From: Prochlorococcus sp. MIT 1341
Lineage (GTDB): Bacteria > Cyanobacteriota > Cyanobacteriia > PCC-6307 > Cyanobiaceae
Length of the DNA stretch: 64,000 nucleotides
Direction of reading: 5' to 3'
Assembly (NCBI RefSeq): GCF_034092415.1
Contig: NZ_CP139304.1
Span: 1,348,001 to 1,412,000, forward strand
In this document: in pieces, positions 1 to 9,656 of the stretch
How positions within the stretch are numbered: position 1 is the first letter of the stretch
Layout of the letters: each line of letters begins with the position of its first letter
Translations under genes and position numbers: made by a program
The notes under the pieces: model-generated
Databases searched by the model: none
Told to the model about the DNA's origin: nothing
What the model saw: the letters and a program-made list of their open reading frames with translations, nothing else

Positions 1-684
1 TGATTCAGCTGCTCCCATTTTTTGACTAGGTCTGTGCAGAAGATCAATCAGTTCCTCATCAACATTGCACCCACTTGGGTATGCCTGTCTAAGTACTTTT
101 TGAATTACAGTGCGATTGGCTGCATTTCTAAATAAGCTATTGCTGAGCCATCTTTGGCGGACGATCGTTTTTAGGAATGGTCTGACTATTCGCATCCAAT
201 ATTTCTGCTCACTAAGGCGTTTGTCATCCATAGTTCTTTGTGCACAATCTATAAGAATGATTTCTGCACATGTCTTGGTTAGATGTTGTGCAGCAGTGAG
301 TGCAACTACACCACCTATGGAGTTTCCCACTAGAATAACTCTATCTTTAATAATTTGTTGGCAAAAGTTAGCCACCTGTTCTCCCCAGGAGTCAAAGCAA
401 TAACAGAAATCTTTTTCCTCTGTCGGTTCCTCTTTTAGTCTTGCTTTTGGTTTACTGCTATTACCAAAACCAATGAGATCAATAGCAAAGCAGTTTGTTT
501 TGTTTGCTATAAAATTTTGATTGTGACGCCAATGCTCTTTGGATGCTCCAAAGCCGTGTATTAACAAAACAGCCGGTAGTTCATTGCTTTTTGAACCCTT
601 GCTTGTCCAGGCAATATTGTGACCTTTCCATTCCCATATACCATGTTTTAAATGATTTGAGTTTGGAAAAGTTTTTTCCGACAT
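1..684 (-). CDS. Alpha/beta hydrolase fold protein, C-terminus cut by window edge
   Basis: An open frame begins with ATG at 684 and runs off the left edge, giving 228 codons. The N-terminal half has the alpha/beta hydrolase features: LLIHGFGAS followed by a HWRHN motif (oxyanion-hole region), an AIDLIGFGNSSKP strand, and the nucleophile elbow GNSIGG (Ser). The catalytic His lies beyond the window, so completeness cannot be judged. It resembles the complete hydrolase at 33477-34427 in the HGFGAS, HWRHN and GNSxGG motifs and in the NVDxxL...LHRPS segment, so the two are probably paralogues. The substrate is unknown; cyanobacterial members of this group are usually annotated only as hydrolases. 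Confidence 0.85.
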   Translation of the reverse strand, partial: MSEKTFPNSNHLKHGIWEWKGHNIAWTSKGSKSNELPAVLLIHGFGASKEHWRHNQNFIANKTNCFAIDLIGFGNSSKPKARLKEEPTEEKDFCYCFDSWGEQVANFCQQIIKDRVILVGNSIGGVVALTAAQHLTKTCAEIILIDCAQRTMDDKRLSEQKYWMRIVRPFLKTIVRQRWLSNSLFRNAANRTVIQKVLRQAYPSGCNVDEELIDLLHRPSQKMGAAES

Positions 685-865
685 TGTTTAAAGGTATTTT
701 TAGTGAAAGAAGATTGAAGAGGAAAACTTGAGCCGTTGATGTTTGTCTTTCTTTGCAGCCATTAATATGTTTAATCTTGCTGAATTATACGGTATTTTTG
801 CTGTTAATTGCTATTAGTTCCTAAGGAGAAAATTTAATGACTTGGAAATTAAAGATTAATTATTG

Positions 866-1996
866 ATGGATACTATTATTTCATTCAAATATGTTCGTGA
901 AAGAGTTCTGGATTGGTGGGCTGTTTATGGCCGTCATGATTTGCCTTGGAAAAAGGCTTCGGATCAATTCGATTTGAAGCCTTCTCACGAACAAACTACT
1001 TGTGAACTAGATCCATATCGAATTTGGATTGCTGAAATCATGCTTCAGCAGACCCAAGTTGGTGTGATGTTGCCTTTCTGGAAGAGATGGATGGATGCTT
1101 TTCCTAATGTTTCTTTGCTTGCTGAAGCGCCTTTAGAAGAGGTCCTTCTTATTTGGCAGGGACTCGGCTACTACAGGAGAGCTCATAGTATTCATAGAGC
1201 ATCAATGAATTTAAAAGGTGATGCTTGGCCTCGCACTTTGCAAGGTTGGATGCTTTTGCCGGGTATAGGTCGTACAACTGCTGGAAGCATTCTTTCTAGT
1301 GCGTTTAATTTGCCTTTCCCCATACTTGACGGGAATGTTCGACGTCTTTTGACGAGATTAACTGGATGTAAAGAACCCCCTTCAAAATCAGTTGATTCGA
1401 GGCTTTGGCGATTGAGTTTTTTGTTGTTGGATAAGGAACGACCACGGGATTTCAATCAAGCTCTAATGGATCTTGGAGCTTTAGTTTGCACGTCACGTAA
1501 TCCAAAATGTTCTTTATGTCCTCTTGTTGAAAGGTGTTTTGCGTACTCTATTGGCCAGCAAAGTAGTTTCCCAGTGAAAATGGAATCAAGAAGGTTGTCC
1601 ATTCAAGTGATAGGCGTAGGAGTGATTTTTAATCAGAGGGGGGAAGTCCTTATTGATCAGAGAAAGAATGATGGATTGTTGGGAGGGATGTGGGAATTCC
1701 CGGGAGGAAAGCAAGAACAAGGCGAACCGATTAAATCAACAGTTTCGCGAGAAATCATTGAGGAACTTGCGATTACCGTTGAAGTTGGCGAAGAATTAAT
1801 TTCTTTTGCTCATGCTTATAGCCATAAAAGATTGCGATTTGTGGTTCATATTTGCGAATATGTTAGTGGAGAACCAAAGCCACTAGCCAGTCAACAAGTT
1901 CGATGGGTTGAGCCTAAATCTCTTAATAAGTATCCATTTCCAGCTGCTAATACAAAGATTATTGATGCGTTAATGAATTATATAAAATCCATATAA
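866..1996 (+). CDS. mutY: A/G-specific adenine DNA glycosylase MutY with C-terminal Nudix-like domain
   Basis: Base-excision repair enzyme that removes adenine mispaired with 8-oxoguanine. The 376-residue protein has the HhH-GPD fold: the catalytic Glu in IAEIMLQQTQV (about residue 57), the LPGIGRTTAG helix-hairpin-helix (about 130-140), the catalytic Asp in ILDGNVRR (about 155), and a C-X6-C-X2-C-X5-C iron-sulfur motif (Cys 208, 215, 218, 224). The C-terminal domain recognises 8-oxoG in this family, and here it carries an almost complete Nudix box at about 281-303 (GGKQEQGE...REIIEEL). ATG at 866 is used; an in-frame TTG lies one codon upstream. Confidence 0.95.
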   Translation: MDTIISFKYVRERVLDWWAVYGRHDLPWKKASDQFDLKPSHEQTTCELDPYRIWIAEIMLQQTQVGVMLPFWKRWMDAFPNVSLLAEAPLEEVLLIWQGLGYYRRAHSIHRASMNLKGDAWPRTLQGWMLLPGIGRTTAGSILSSAFNLPFPILDGNVRRLLTRLTGCKEPPSKSVDSRLWRLSFLLLDKERPRDFNQALMDLGALVCTSRNPKCSLCPLVERCFAYSIGQQSSFPVKMESRRLSIQVIGVGVIFNQRGEVLIDQRKNDGLLGGMWEFPGGKQEQGEPIKSTVSREIIEELAITVEVGEELISFAHAYSHKRLRFVVHICEYVSGEPKPLASQQVRWVEPKSLNKYPFPAANTKIIDALMNYIKSI

Positions 1997-2044
1997 TTTT
2001 TTTATTAGCTTTAATTTATCCCTTATATTAAAGTTTATTTGTCA

Positions 2045-3052
2045 GTGACTAGAACTTTGCCAGTTGTTGCCTGCCTTGGTGAGGCATTAGTGGATCGCTT
2101 AGGACCCTTAGGTGGAGATCCATTAATAGATAAACCTGTTATTGATTGTTTTGGTGGTGCACCAGCCAATGTTGCATGTGGTCTTGCAAAATTAGGGACC
2201 AATGTTGCTTTTATAGGCCGTTTAGGTAGTGATGTTATATCAGATAAATTTAGGAATCTAATGAAAATTAGAGGTGTTAATATAATTGGATTACAGACTG
2301 ATTTCAAGAGACCTTGCCGGATTGTATTAGTACGTAGAAGCAACTGTGGAGAGAGGACTTTTAATGGGTTTGAAGGAGATCAGGGTGATGGTTTTGCTGA
2401 TCAAGCACTTGATATAAATCAATTAAAAGAGACATTCCAGATACTGTCTAAAAAGGTTTCCTGGTTGTTAATAGGATCTATTCCTTTGGCGAGTCCAATA
2501 TCTCGAGAGGCTTTACATTGGATTGTTGATATGGCTATTAAACAAGGGATTAATATTGTATTTGATGTGAATTGGCGGCCAACTTTCTGGAATCCCAATA
2601 TGGATCCAACTACAGGACCAAATTTGCTTTCTATAAAAGAGATTACATATCTTTTTGAGTGCGCATCTTTGCTAAAACTTGCTAGAGAGGAGGCGCTATG
2701 GTTTTTTGAAAATGATGACCCTAAAAAGATATCATTATCCTTATCAAAAAAACCTGATGTGGTTATTACAGATGGTGCCAGACCTATTAATTGGTTTTTG
2801 GGTGGTAACTCTGGTCAAACAGCAACAATAGTACCAAAAGTTGTTCAAGATACTACGGGAGCAGGTGATGCTTTTATGGCAGGATTTCTTCATAAATTAG
2901 CTTTAGACTCTTATTCTGAAAATAAAACTATTGACTTCCATGAAGTTGTTCGTTTTGCAGCCGCATGTGGTGCGATTACATGTTCTGGATCTGGAGCAAT
3001 TGACCCTCAACCCACTCAGGCTGAAGTAGAGAAATTTTTGAATTTTATTTGA
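2045..3052 (+). CDS. PfkB-family carbohydrate kinase (fructokinase-like)
   Basis: ATP-dependent sugar kinase of the ribokinase/PfkB family, 335 residues. The N-terminal part has the family signature GGAPANVACGLAKLG and a second Gly-rich GRLGSDV segment. The C-terminal signature DTTGAGDAFMAGF contains the catalytic Asp and anion-hole glycines. The full-length similarity pattern suits fructokinase, but the substrate cannot be fixed from sequence. No ATG is available: GTG at 2045 is chosen, with TTG at 2039 as the alternative. The 3' end overlaps the convergent tsaE gene by 37 bp. Confidence 0.85.
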   Translation: MTRTLPVVACLGEALVDRLGPLGGDPLIDKPVIDCFGGAPANVACGLAKLGTNVAFIGRLGSDVISDKFRNLMKIRGVNIIGLQTDFKRPCRIVLVRRSNCGERTFNGFEGDQGDGFADQALDINQLKETFQILSKKVSWLLIGSIPLASPISREALHWIVDMAIKQGINIVFDVNWRPTFWNPNMDPTTGPNLLSIKEITYLFECASLLKLAREEALWFFENDDPKKISLSLSKKPDVVITDGARPINWFLGGNSGQTATIVPKVVQDTTGAGDAFMAGFLHKLALDSYSENKTIDFHEVVRFAAACGAITCSGSGAIDPQPTQAEVEKFLNFI

Positions 3053-3534
3053 GGTCTTTTTAAATATGCTCTACGACCACCATTTGGTTCGTATTGTATT
3101 TCTATGACTAATGCTTCAACTAAGTTTAGGCTTAATCTTTCGGGCCATTCTACTACTATGATTGCTCTTTTTGCTTTGGCCTCTTCTTCCTCTTGCAGGA
3201 ACAATTGATTGGCTGAATCAATATTTTCGATTCGATATAGGTCTAAATGTATTAACGCAAAGGTTTCTCCTTGGTAATGTTGTGAAAGGGCAAATGTCGG
3301 GCTTGTAATGGGTTCATATATTCCTAATCCCAAGGCAAGACCTTGAACAAGAGAGGTTTTTCCAGCCCCAAGAGGTCCTTTAAGGAGGAGAATTCCAACA
3401 TTGTCGAGTTCTGAAACAAGAGATTCTCCAAGTTTTTTTGTACTGGCTAAATCTTTGAGGATTAAACCTTTATCAGTAGATTGGCTCTTAGGTGATTCGG
3501 AAGCCTTTGAGCTTTCGTCGTGTTTCTCTTTCAC
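3016..3534 (-). CDS. tsaE: tRNA threonylcarbamoyladenosine biosynthesis ATPase TsaE
   Basis: Small P-loop ATPase needed, with TsaB, TsaC and TsaD, for the t6A37 modification of ANN-decoding tRNAs. The Walker A motif [13 protein letters not shown] lies at about residue 54-66, followed by the family motifs SPTFALSQ and HLDLYRI, and a VVEWPERL motif near the C-terminus. At 172 residues it has an extra Ser/Lys-rich N-terminal tail of about 25 residues, so a later start is possible. It converges on, and overlaps by 37 bp, the PfkB kinase gene. Its 5' end faces ahcY with a spacer of only about 24 bp. Confidence 0.93.
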   Translation of the reverse strand: MKEKHDESSKASESPKSQSTDKGLILKDLASTKKLGESLVSELDNVGILLLKGPLGAGKTSLVQGLALGLGIYEPITSPTFALSQHYQGETFALIHLDLYRIENIDSANQLFLQEEEEAKAKRAIIVVEWPERLSLNLVEALVIEIQYEPNGGRRAYLKRPQIKFKNFSTSA

Positions 3535-3558
3535 ATTTTCCTCTCAAGAGCTCTAACC

Positions 3559-4989
3559 ATGGTGGCAGCGAAAGTCTCAAATTCCCTAATTCAGCAAACC
3601 CCTAATTTCGTTGTCGCGGACATGGAATTAGCCGACTTTGGACGGAAGGAGCTTGCAATAGCTCAAACTGAGATGCCTGGTTTAATGGCCCTTAGGTCGA
3701 AGTATGGGGATGAACAGCCTCTTAAAGGAGCGCGTATTGCTGGAAGTTTGCATATGACCATTCAGACAGGAGTTTTAATTGAAACTCTTGTCTCGTTAGG
3801 TGCGGAGGTTCGTTGGGCTTCGTGCAATATTTTTTCTACACAAGATCATGCTGCTGCGGCTATTGCTGCTACAGGAGTCCCCGTTTTTGCTGTCAAAGGT
3901 GAGACTTTAGAGGAGTATTGGAAATATACACACCATATTCTTGAATGGGGTGATGGAGGCTCACCCAACATGATTTTGGATGATGGAGGTGATGCAACTG
4001 GGTTGGTAATGCTTGGATCGAAGGCAGAATCAGAACCTGCTGTATTGGATAACCCGAATAATGATGAAGAGGTCGCATTATTTGCTTCTATTCGAAGCAA
4101 ATTAAAGGAAGATTCATCTTTTTATTCACGAATTAAAAGGACTATTCAAGGTGTAACCGAAGAAACCACAACGGGTGTGGCACGCCTCTATCAGATGCAT
4201 AAACGAGGTGAGTTAGTTTTCCCAGCGATTAACGTTAATGATTCAGTTACTAAAAGTAAGTTTGATAATCTTTATGGGTGTAGAGAGTCCTTAGTAGATG
4301 GAATTAAACGAGCTACTGATGTAATGGTTGCAGGCAAAATTGCTCTTGTATTGGGCTACGGAGATGTAGGGAAAGGTTCAGCTCAATCCTTGAGAGGATT
4401 GGGTGCAACTGTCATGATTGCTGAAATTGATCCAATATGTGCTCTTCAGGCTTCAATGGAGGGTTATCGGGTTGTAAGATTGGAAGAAGTAGTTCAAGAT
4501 GTAGATATTTTTGTTACTGCAACTGGAAATTTTCAAGTAATACGACATGAGCATTTGATTCGCATGAAGGATGAAGCTATTGTTTGTAATATTGGTCATT
4601 TTGATAATGAGATTGATGTAGCTTCATTGAAGAATTATGAGTGGGAATCAATAAAGCCTCAAGTAGATCATATAACTTTGCCGAGTGGAAATAAAATTAT
4701 CCTTCTTGCTGAAGGTAGATTGGTAAATTTAGGTTGTGCAACAGGTCATCCAAGTTTTGTAATGAGCAATTCATTTACGAATCAGGTTTTAGCCCAAATA
4801 GAGTTGTTTACTAAAAAAGATAAATATGAAAATCGAGTTTATGTATTGCCAAAGCATCTTGATGAAATGGTTGCTCGATTACATCTTGATAGGATTGGAG
4901 CAAGGTTAACTGAGTTAACAGAAACTCAAGCCAAATATATAAGTGTTCCCGTTGAAGGTCCTTATAAGCCAGATCACTATAGATATTGA
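3559..4989 (+). CDS. ahcY: S-adenosylhomocysteinase
   Basis: Hydrolyses S-adenosylhomocysteine to adenosine and homocysteine, relieving product inhibition of methyltransferases. The 476-residue protein shows the N-terminal [17 protein letters not shown], the [14 protein letters not shown] substrate-binding region, and the NAD-binding domain with [13 protein letters not shown] and the Rossmann motif [10 protein letters not shown]. The C-terminal tail PYKPDHYRY is the classic family end. ATG at 3559 is preferred over the in-frame 3520 codon because homologues start near this MVAAK segment and 3520 would overlap the tsaE 5' end. Confidence 0.97.
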   Translation: MVAAKVSNSLIQQTPNFVVADMELADFGRKELAIAQTEMPGLMALRSKYGDEQPLKGARIAGSLHMTIQTGVLIETLVSLGAEVRWASCNIFSTQDHAAAAIAATGVPVFAVKGETLEEYWKYTHHILEWGDGGSPNMILDDGGDATGLVMLGSKAESEPAVLDNPNNDEEVALFASIRSKLKEDSSFYSRIKRTIQGVTEETTTGVARLYQMHKRGELVFPAINVNDSVTKSKFDNLYGCRESLVDGIKRATDVMVAGKIALVLGYGDVGKGSAQSLRGLGATVMIAEIDPICALQASMEGYRVVRLEEVVQDVDIFVTATGNFQVIRHEHLIRMKDEAIVCNIGHFDNEIDVASLKNYEWESIKPQVDHITLPSGNKIILLAEGRLVNLGCATGHPSFVMSNSFTNQVLAQIELFTKKDKYENRVYVLPKHLDEMVARLHLDRIGARLTELTETQAKYISVPVEGPYKPDHYRY

Positions 4990-5010
4990 CAACTTGATAG
5001 GAATTAAGGC

Positions 5011-5670
5011 ATGGATTTCTCTGATTTTATTTCGCAATTACCTCAATTAATTGGACAAGCTGTTGCAGCCAATCAATGGATGGGATATTTGGCAATTTTT
5101 TTGGCAATGTTTCTTGAAAACTTATTCCCGCCAATTCCCTCTGAATTGATAATGCCACTAGGTGGATTTTATGTTCATCAAGGTCAATTGCAGCTTTTCC
5201 CTGTTGTTCTTGCTGGTTTATTAGGTACTTTGCTCGGAGCTTTTCCCTGGTATTACATTGGCCGATTTGCAAATGAAGAACGCTTAGAAGCATGGTTAAG
5301 GCGAAATGGTCGTTGGATTGGCATTAGTCCTGATGAGTTGTCAAGGAGTAGAAGCTGGTTTAGTCGATATGGTTCTTTATTAGTTTTTTGGGGAAGATTA
5401 GTTCCAGGTATTAGAACATTAATTTCTGTGCCTGCAGGAATAGAACTAATGCCATTGAGCCCATTTTTACTTTGGACAACGGCAGGGAGTTTTATTTGGA
5501 CATTACTTCTTACCCTCGCAGGATTTGCGTTAGGTGAGAGTTATAGTTCTGTTGAAACTTGGATTGAGCCTGTTTCTAAGATTATAAAGACTTTGCTTGC
5601 AACTTTATTAATAATTTCCTTTTGTTGGTTGATCTTTCGAGCTTGGAATAGAAGAAATAATAATCATTGA
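5011..5670 (+). CDS. DedA family inner-membrane protein
   Basis: Polytopic membrane protein of the DedA/SNARE-associated (VTT) family, 219 residues. It shows the conserved ENLFPPIPSELIMPLGG segment (about 35-52) and the GRLVPGIRTLISVPAG motif (about 129-144), both characteristic of the family. Hydrophobic segments follow at the C-terminus. DedA proteins are linked to membrane lipid homeostasis, including undecaprenyl-phosphate or phospholipid translocation, but the substrate here is not determined. It starts 21 bp after ahcY on the same strand and could share its transcript. Confidence 0.9.
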   Translation: MDFSDFISQLPQLIGQAVAANQWMGYLAIFLAMFLENLFPPIPSELIMPLGGFYVHQGQLQLFPVVLAGLLGTLLGAFPWYYIGRFANEERLEAWLRRNGRWIGISPDELSRSRSWFSRYGSLLVFWGRLVPGIRTLISVPAGIELMPLSPFLLWTTAGSFIWTLLLTLAGFALGESYSSVETWIEPVSKIIKTLLATLLIISFCWLIFRAWNRRNNNH

Positions 5671-5686
5671 TTATTTTTTTGCCTTA

Positions 5687-6058
5687 TTAAAAAGGCACTT
5701 CGTCTTGATTCGGAGAATTACTGTAGCCACTTCCCTCTTGGTCCCTTTTCGAACCCATTAGTTCTAGGCGTTCAACACGAACTACAGGCTTACTTCTTTC
5801 TTCACCATTATTTTTGTCATTCCAGCGATCCAATTTAAAGCTGCCAACAACACCAATTAGTGAACCTTTTTTAACGTAGTCAGCTGCAACTTGTGCTTGT
5901 TTTCCCCAAATTTCTAGGTTGAACCAGTCTGGTTCTTCGTCGCGACTTCTTCGATTAACAGCCAAGGTTAGGTTCGCGACAACGCTACCTGATTCGAAGT
6001 ACCTAACGTCAGGGTCTCTGCCTGCCCGACCGACTAATGTGACGGAATTAACACTCAT
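5687..6058 (-). CDS. ssb: Single-stranded DNA-binding protein
   Basis: Binds single-stranded DNA at replication forks and in repair. The 123-residue protein is a single OB fold beginning MSVNSVTLVGRAGRDPDVRY, with WFNLEIWGKQAQVAADYVKKG and the GSFKLDRW strand, and ends in the acidic tip DEVPF that SSB proteins use to recruit partners. It converges with dedA (16-bp gap) and is divergent from mreB, with about 140 bp between the two start codons. Confidence 0.95.
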   Translation of the reverse strand: MSVNSVTLVGRAGRDPDVRYFESGSVVANLTLAVNRRSRDEEPDWFNLEIWGKQAQVAADYVKKGSLIGVVGSFKLDRWNDKNNGEERSKPVVRVERLELMGSKRDQEGSGYSNSPNQDEVPF

Positions 6059-6200
6059 TTCTCAAAAAGGTAATGGTGATTTTATTAATAATGGGGGAAT
6101 TTACAGTCAAATAACTATAGGAGTTTTATCTATTAAAGCTTTACTTCATTGGGTTTAATTCCAACTGCCCCTATGATTCGCCGGATTGGCTCTTTCACTC

Positions 6201-7253
6201 GTGTTTTTTAGACGCTTCAAGCTATCCAGGGATATTGGTATTGACCTGGGGACAGCGAATACTCTGATTTACGTATCAGGGAAAGGAATTGTCCTTCAGG
6301 AGCCCTCTGTTGTTGCAATGGATTTAGAGGAAGGGGTTCCGTTGGCTGTTGGTGATGATGCCAAGTTGATGCTTGGTAGGACACCAGGCAATATTCGCGC
6401 TGTTAGACCTTTGCGTGATGGTGTTATTGCTGATTTCGATGCAGCTGAACAGATGCTTAAAAGCTTTATTCAGAAATGCAATGAAGGTAGAGGAATTATT
6501 GCTCCCCGTTTAGTAGTTGGCATACCTAGTGGAGTCACAGGTGTTGAACGACGGGCTGTAAGAGAAGCTGGTATGGCAGGTGCTCGAGAGGTTCATTTAA
6601 TCGATGAACCTGTTGCAGCAGCCATTGGCGCAAAGTTGCCTGTTACTGAACCTATAGGCACGATGATTGTTGATATTGGTGGGGGGACTACTGAAGTTGC
6701 TGTAATGAGTTTGGGAGGAACAGTTTTAAGTGAGTCGGTTCGCGTGGCTGGAGATGAGATCAATGATTCGATAGGAACGTATCTAAAGAAAGTTCATAAT
6801 CTTGTTGTTGGAGAGCGCACGGCTGAGGAAATTAAAATTCGTATTGGATCAGCTTTTCCTGACAATGAGTTTGATTTGCAATCAATGGATGTGAGGGGTC
6901 TGCATATGCTTTCTGGCTTACCACGCTCGGTAAATCTTCAAGCTGGTGATTTACGTGAGGCTATGGCTGAGCCACTAAACAAAATTGTTGATGCAGTAAA
7001 AAGAACTCTTGAACGCACCCCTCCTGAGCTTGCTGCTGACATTGTTGATAGAGGCATCATGTTGGCTGGTGGTGGAGCTTTAGTAAGGGGGATAAGTGAT
7101 TTAGTTAGCCATGAAACCGGGATCTTTACCCATGTAGCAGAAGACCCTTTGCTTTGTGTCGTAAATGGATGTGGCCAAGTCTTGGAGGACTTCAAGAGGC
7201 TTAGGCGGGTTCTTGATACTCCTGAATTTGCTAGGTCTGCTGTTAAGAACTGA
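6201..7253 (+). CDS. mreB: Rod-shape-determining protein MreB
   Basis: Actin-like filament protein that organises the elongasome for lateral wall growth. The start of the protein, FFRRFKLSRDIGIDLGTANT, holds the phosphate-1 motif. Further ATP-binding motifs are the VVDIGGGTTEVAV region (phosphate 2) and GIMLAGGGALVRG (adenosine site). With GTG at 6201 the protein has 350 residues and aligns with the usual MreB start; TTG at 6186 would add five residues. It is first of a tight mreB-mreC-mreD run (5-bp gap to mreC). Confidence 0.96.
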   Translation: MFFRRFKLSRDIGIDLGTANTLIYVSGKGIVLQEPSVVAMDLEEGVPLAVGDDAKLMLGRTPGNIRAVRPLRDGVIADFDAAEQMLKSFIQKCNEGRGIIAPRLVVGIPSGVTGVERRAVREAGMAGAREVHLIDEPVAAAIGAKLPVTEPIGTMIVDIGGGTTEVAVMSLGGTVLSESVRVAGDEINDSIGTYLKKVHNLVVGERTAEEIKIRIGSAFPDNEFDLQSMDVRGLHMLSGLPRSVNLQAGDLREAMAEPLNKIVDAVKRTLERTPPELAADIVDRGIMLAGGGALVRGISDLVSHETGIFTHVAEDPLLCVVNGCGQVLEDFKRLRRVLDTPEFARSAVKN

Positions 7254-7258
7254 TTTAG

Positions 7259-8005
7259 ATGAGAGCTCAGTTGTGGCGAGCTTCTCAGCGTTGGCGTTTG
7301 TTACGTCGTTTAGCTCCTTGGTTATTTTTAACTACAGCTCTTGTTGCAGTTCGATTTACCAAGGGTGCTGTTTTTTCTGATTTCTATGCATTATTTACAA
7401 AACCATTTTGGCCTGGTCAGGCTCAAAGGGAATGGATTGAAGGCGCCTTAAAGGTAGAACAAAAAGCGAAATTAAATTTGCTTCAGCAGGAAAATGATCG
7501 CCTTAAGTTATTGCTTTCTTTGGATAGTAAGACTAAAGCTAAAGGACTGATTTCTGCAGCAGTTATTTCTCGTAGATATGGAGGGTGGTGGCAACAATTA
7601 GAAATTGGTAAGGGACTATTGAATGGAATAGCTAAGGATGATGTAGTCATTGGTCCAGGTGGACTAGTTGGGAGAGTTAGTAGTGTTACGCCAGTAACCT
7701 CTCGAATCCTTTTATTAACTTCTCCTGCTAGCAAAGTTGCAGTTTGGGTGTCTAGAAATCAGCAACATGGGATGTTGATCGGTAATGGAACTAATCGACC
7801 TCAATTGGTTTTCTTAAATACTGAACCAAAGGTTGCGCCAGGAGATCTTGTGAGTACTTCACCAATCAGTACTTTGATGCCTCCTAATCTGCCTGTAGGA
7901 GTCATTCAATCTATTGATGCTGGTGCGTTACCTTCTCCGATAGCAAATGTTCAATTGATTGCCCCTCCTGAAGCTATTGATTGGGTTCAAGTCAGGACGC
8001 GCTGA
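7259..8005 (+). CDS. mreC: Rod-shape-determining protein MreC
   Basis: Periplasm-facing scaffold of the elongasome. The 248-residue protein has one membrane segment near the N-terminus (about residues 19-35, LAPWLFLTTALVAVRF), a coiled-coil stretch (about 60-85, rich in Lys, Glu and Gln with the LLQQENDRLKLLL heptads), and the beta-rich MreC core containing the VVIGPGGLVGRV segment. It starts 5 bp after mreB, and its stop codon overlaps the mreD start in an ATGA. Confidence 0.93.
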   Translation: MRAQLWRASQRWRLLRRLAPWLFLTTALVAVRFTKGAVFSDFYALFTKPFWPGQAQREWIEGALKVEQKAKLNLLQQENDRLKLLLSLDSKTKAKGLISAAVISRRYGGWWQQLEIGKGLLNGIAKDDVVIGPGGLVGRVSSVTPVTSRILLLTSPASKVAVWVSRNQQHGMLIGNGTNRPQLVFLNTEPKVAPGDLVSTSPISTLMPPNLPVGVIQSIDAGALPSPIANVQLIAPPEAIDWVQVRTR

Positions 8006-8535
8006 TGCTCAAGACTTTTTATAAGACTTCTTGGTGGCTGTCATTGTTGACAGTCCCTTTTTTAACTCTCTTGGCTCCTAAGTGGTTAAGTGTTGCAGGA
8101 GTGGGACCTTGTTGGGCTGTGTTGTGGTTATTGCCATGGTCTCTTGAAGAAGGCATGTTTGCCGCTGTCATGGCTGGGTTTTTTCTTGGTTTGTTATTAG
8201 ATGCACTTAGTGTTGGTGGAGCAACCCTTATGCCTGTATTAATGGCACTTGGTTTCTGGTGGGGTTGGTTAGGAAGATATGGATCAGTGATTGAGGGGAC
8301 ATTAAATTTGGGTCTTCTGGCTTGGTTGGGATCAGTTTTTTCTAGTCTTAGTTTATTGGTACAGATTGTACTTTTCCATCATGATCATCCGAGTAATATA
8401 ATTATTAGTTGGGCATGGCAAACCTTAATCATTCAATCTGTTCTAACAGGTTTGTCTGCACCATTGATAAGTTCTGGGTTTTTGGTGTTGTTAAGACGAA
8501 GGAAGTTGAGAAAAAGCTTTAATTCGGATGCTTAG
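8005..8535 (+). CDS. mreD: Rod-shape-determining protein MreD
   Basis: Integral membrane partner of MreC, 176 residues with about five hydrophobic segments. The LDALSVGGATLMPVLMA stretch resembles the LDxxxxxxxG region of MreD proteins. Primary conservation in this family is weak, so the call rests on size, hydrophobicity and position directly after mreC. ATG at 8005 overlaps the mreC TGA, which suggests translational coupling. Confidence 0.88.
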   Translation: MLKTFYKTSWWLSLLTVPFLTLLAPKWLSVAGVGPCWAVLWLLPWSLEEGMFAAVMAGFFLGLLLDALSVGGATLMPVLMALGFWWGWLGRYGSVIEGTLNLGLLAWLGSVFSSLSLLVQIVLFHHDHPSNIIISWAWQTLIIQSVLTGLSAPLISSGFLVLLRRRKLRKSFNSDA

Positions 8536-8838
8536 AATATTCATATTTTTTGAACTTCTAAAAAAGATTTTTTGCTGTTCTTGTTTTCGAAGGATATTGA
8601 GTATGATTCTTTGAAAGATTTCAAGAACTGTTTCGAGATTCAGCTAATCAAGGATGAGGCTAAAGATTAAGGGGAATGCAGACCTAACAAGTCTCATGAG
8701 AAATTAGTTGAAAAATTAAGTATAAATACGTAAGTGTAAAACCTTAAAAAATTTGGAAAAAGGCTTCTTTTTGATCTTTTTAGCGCCTTTTGATTTTGTC
8801 GAAAGTATATAGTTGATTTTCTTTATGAGGAATTGCTG
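8536..8838. other. Intergenic region upstream of rpaB
   Basis: About 300 bp without a gene between mreD and rpaB. It is AT-rich. A 7-bp inverted repeat AAAAGGC/GCCTTTT (8758-8764 and 8785-8791, 20-nt loop) followed by GATTTTG lies in the probable rpaB leader. A GAGGA ribosome-binding site precedes the ATG at 8839 by 7 bases. The length suggests rpaB has its own promoter, but no convincing -35/-10 pair or RpaB-type operator could be placed by eye. Confidence 0.4.
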
Positions 8839-9651
8839 ATGCGTGGGGGCGGTTCATCCCATTTAGAAAGCATTAATAGCTCAGCTGATCAGAAGGGCCC
8901 AGTGAACCCAAAGGCCACTCTTTTGGTGGTTGATGACGAACCAGCTGTATTACGTGTTCTAGTAACTCGCCTTCAGTTAGCCGGTTACAAGGTTTTGTCC
9001 GCTGAGGATGGTGAACAGGCACTAGAAGTATTTCATCGGGAGTCACCTGATTTAGTTGTGCTAGATGTGATGCTTCCAAAATTAGATGGCTTCGCAGTTT
9101 GCAGAAGACTTCGAGCAGAGTCATGTGTTCCGATTATTTTTTTAACAGCCTTAGAGGCAATCTCAGAAAAAGTTGCAGGTTTAGATTTAGGAGCTGATGA
9201 TTACCTTTCAAAACCATTTAGCCCTAAAGAATTAGAAGCAAGGATTGCAACTATTCTCCGCAGGGTAGGTCCTGGGACTTCAATTGCAGAGCCCCGAGAA
9301 CTTCCAGTAGGTCAAGGAGTTCTCAGAGTGGGTGATTTAGTAGTTGATACGAATCGAAGGCAGGTAAGTAGAGCTGGAGAACGTATTGGATTGACCTATA
9401 CCGAATTTAGTTTGTTAGAGCTTTTGTTTAGAGAGCCAGGACGAGTAGTGCCAAGAGCAGAGATTCTTGAACAGTTGTGGGGCTATCCTCCACGTCGTGC
9501 TGCTGATCTCAGAGTTGTTGATGTTTACGTTGCAAGACTGAGAGGAAAGCTTGAGCCAGACCCAAGAAATCCAGAATTAATTCTTACGGTACGAGGTATT
9601 GGTTACGCTTCTCAAAGAATGGGTGAATTCCCTGCGGTTATAGCCAGTTGA
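8839..9651 (+). CDS. rpaB: OmpR-type response regulator, RpaB/Ycf27-like
   Basis: Two-component response regulator of 270 residues. The receiver domain has the acidic pair VVDDE, the phosphoacceptor Asp in LVVLDVMLPKLDG, the Thr of FLTAL and the Lys of YLSKPFSP. The winged-helix DNA-binding domain ends with the RVVDVYVARLRGKLE and NPELILTVRGIGY segments typical of RpaB. In cyanobacteria RpaB controls high-light and photosystem I genes downstream of the kinase NblS. The gene is sometimes named rpaA in Prochlorococcus annotations, but the C-terminal domain looks like RpaB. A GAGGA ribosome-binding site supports the ATG at 8839. Confidence 0.82.
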   Translation: MRGGGSSHLESINSSADQKGPVNPKATLLVVDDEPAVLRVLVTRLQLAGYKVLSAEDGEQALEVFHRESPDLVVLDVMLPKLDGFAVCRRLRAESCVPIIFLTALEAISEKVAGLDLGADDYLSKPFSPKELEARIATILRRVGPGTSIAEPRELPVGQGVLRVGDLVVDTNRRQVSRAGERIGLTYTEFSLLELLFREPGRVVPRAEILEQLWGYPPRRAADLRVVDVYVARLRGKLEPDPRNPELILTVRGIGYASQRMGEFPAVIAS

Positions 9652-9656
9652 TAAAC

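Noticed and set aside
5681-5696. GCCTT/AAGGC hairpin as a terminator for dedA or ssb
   Set aside because: The T run is on the wrong side for the plus strand, and an A run follows on the minus strand.
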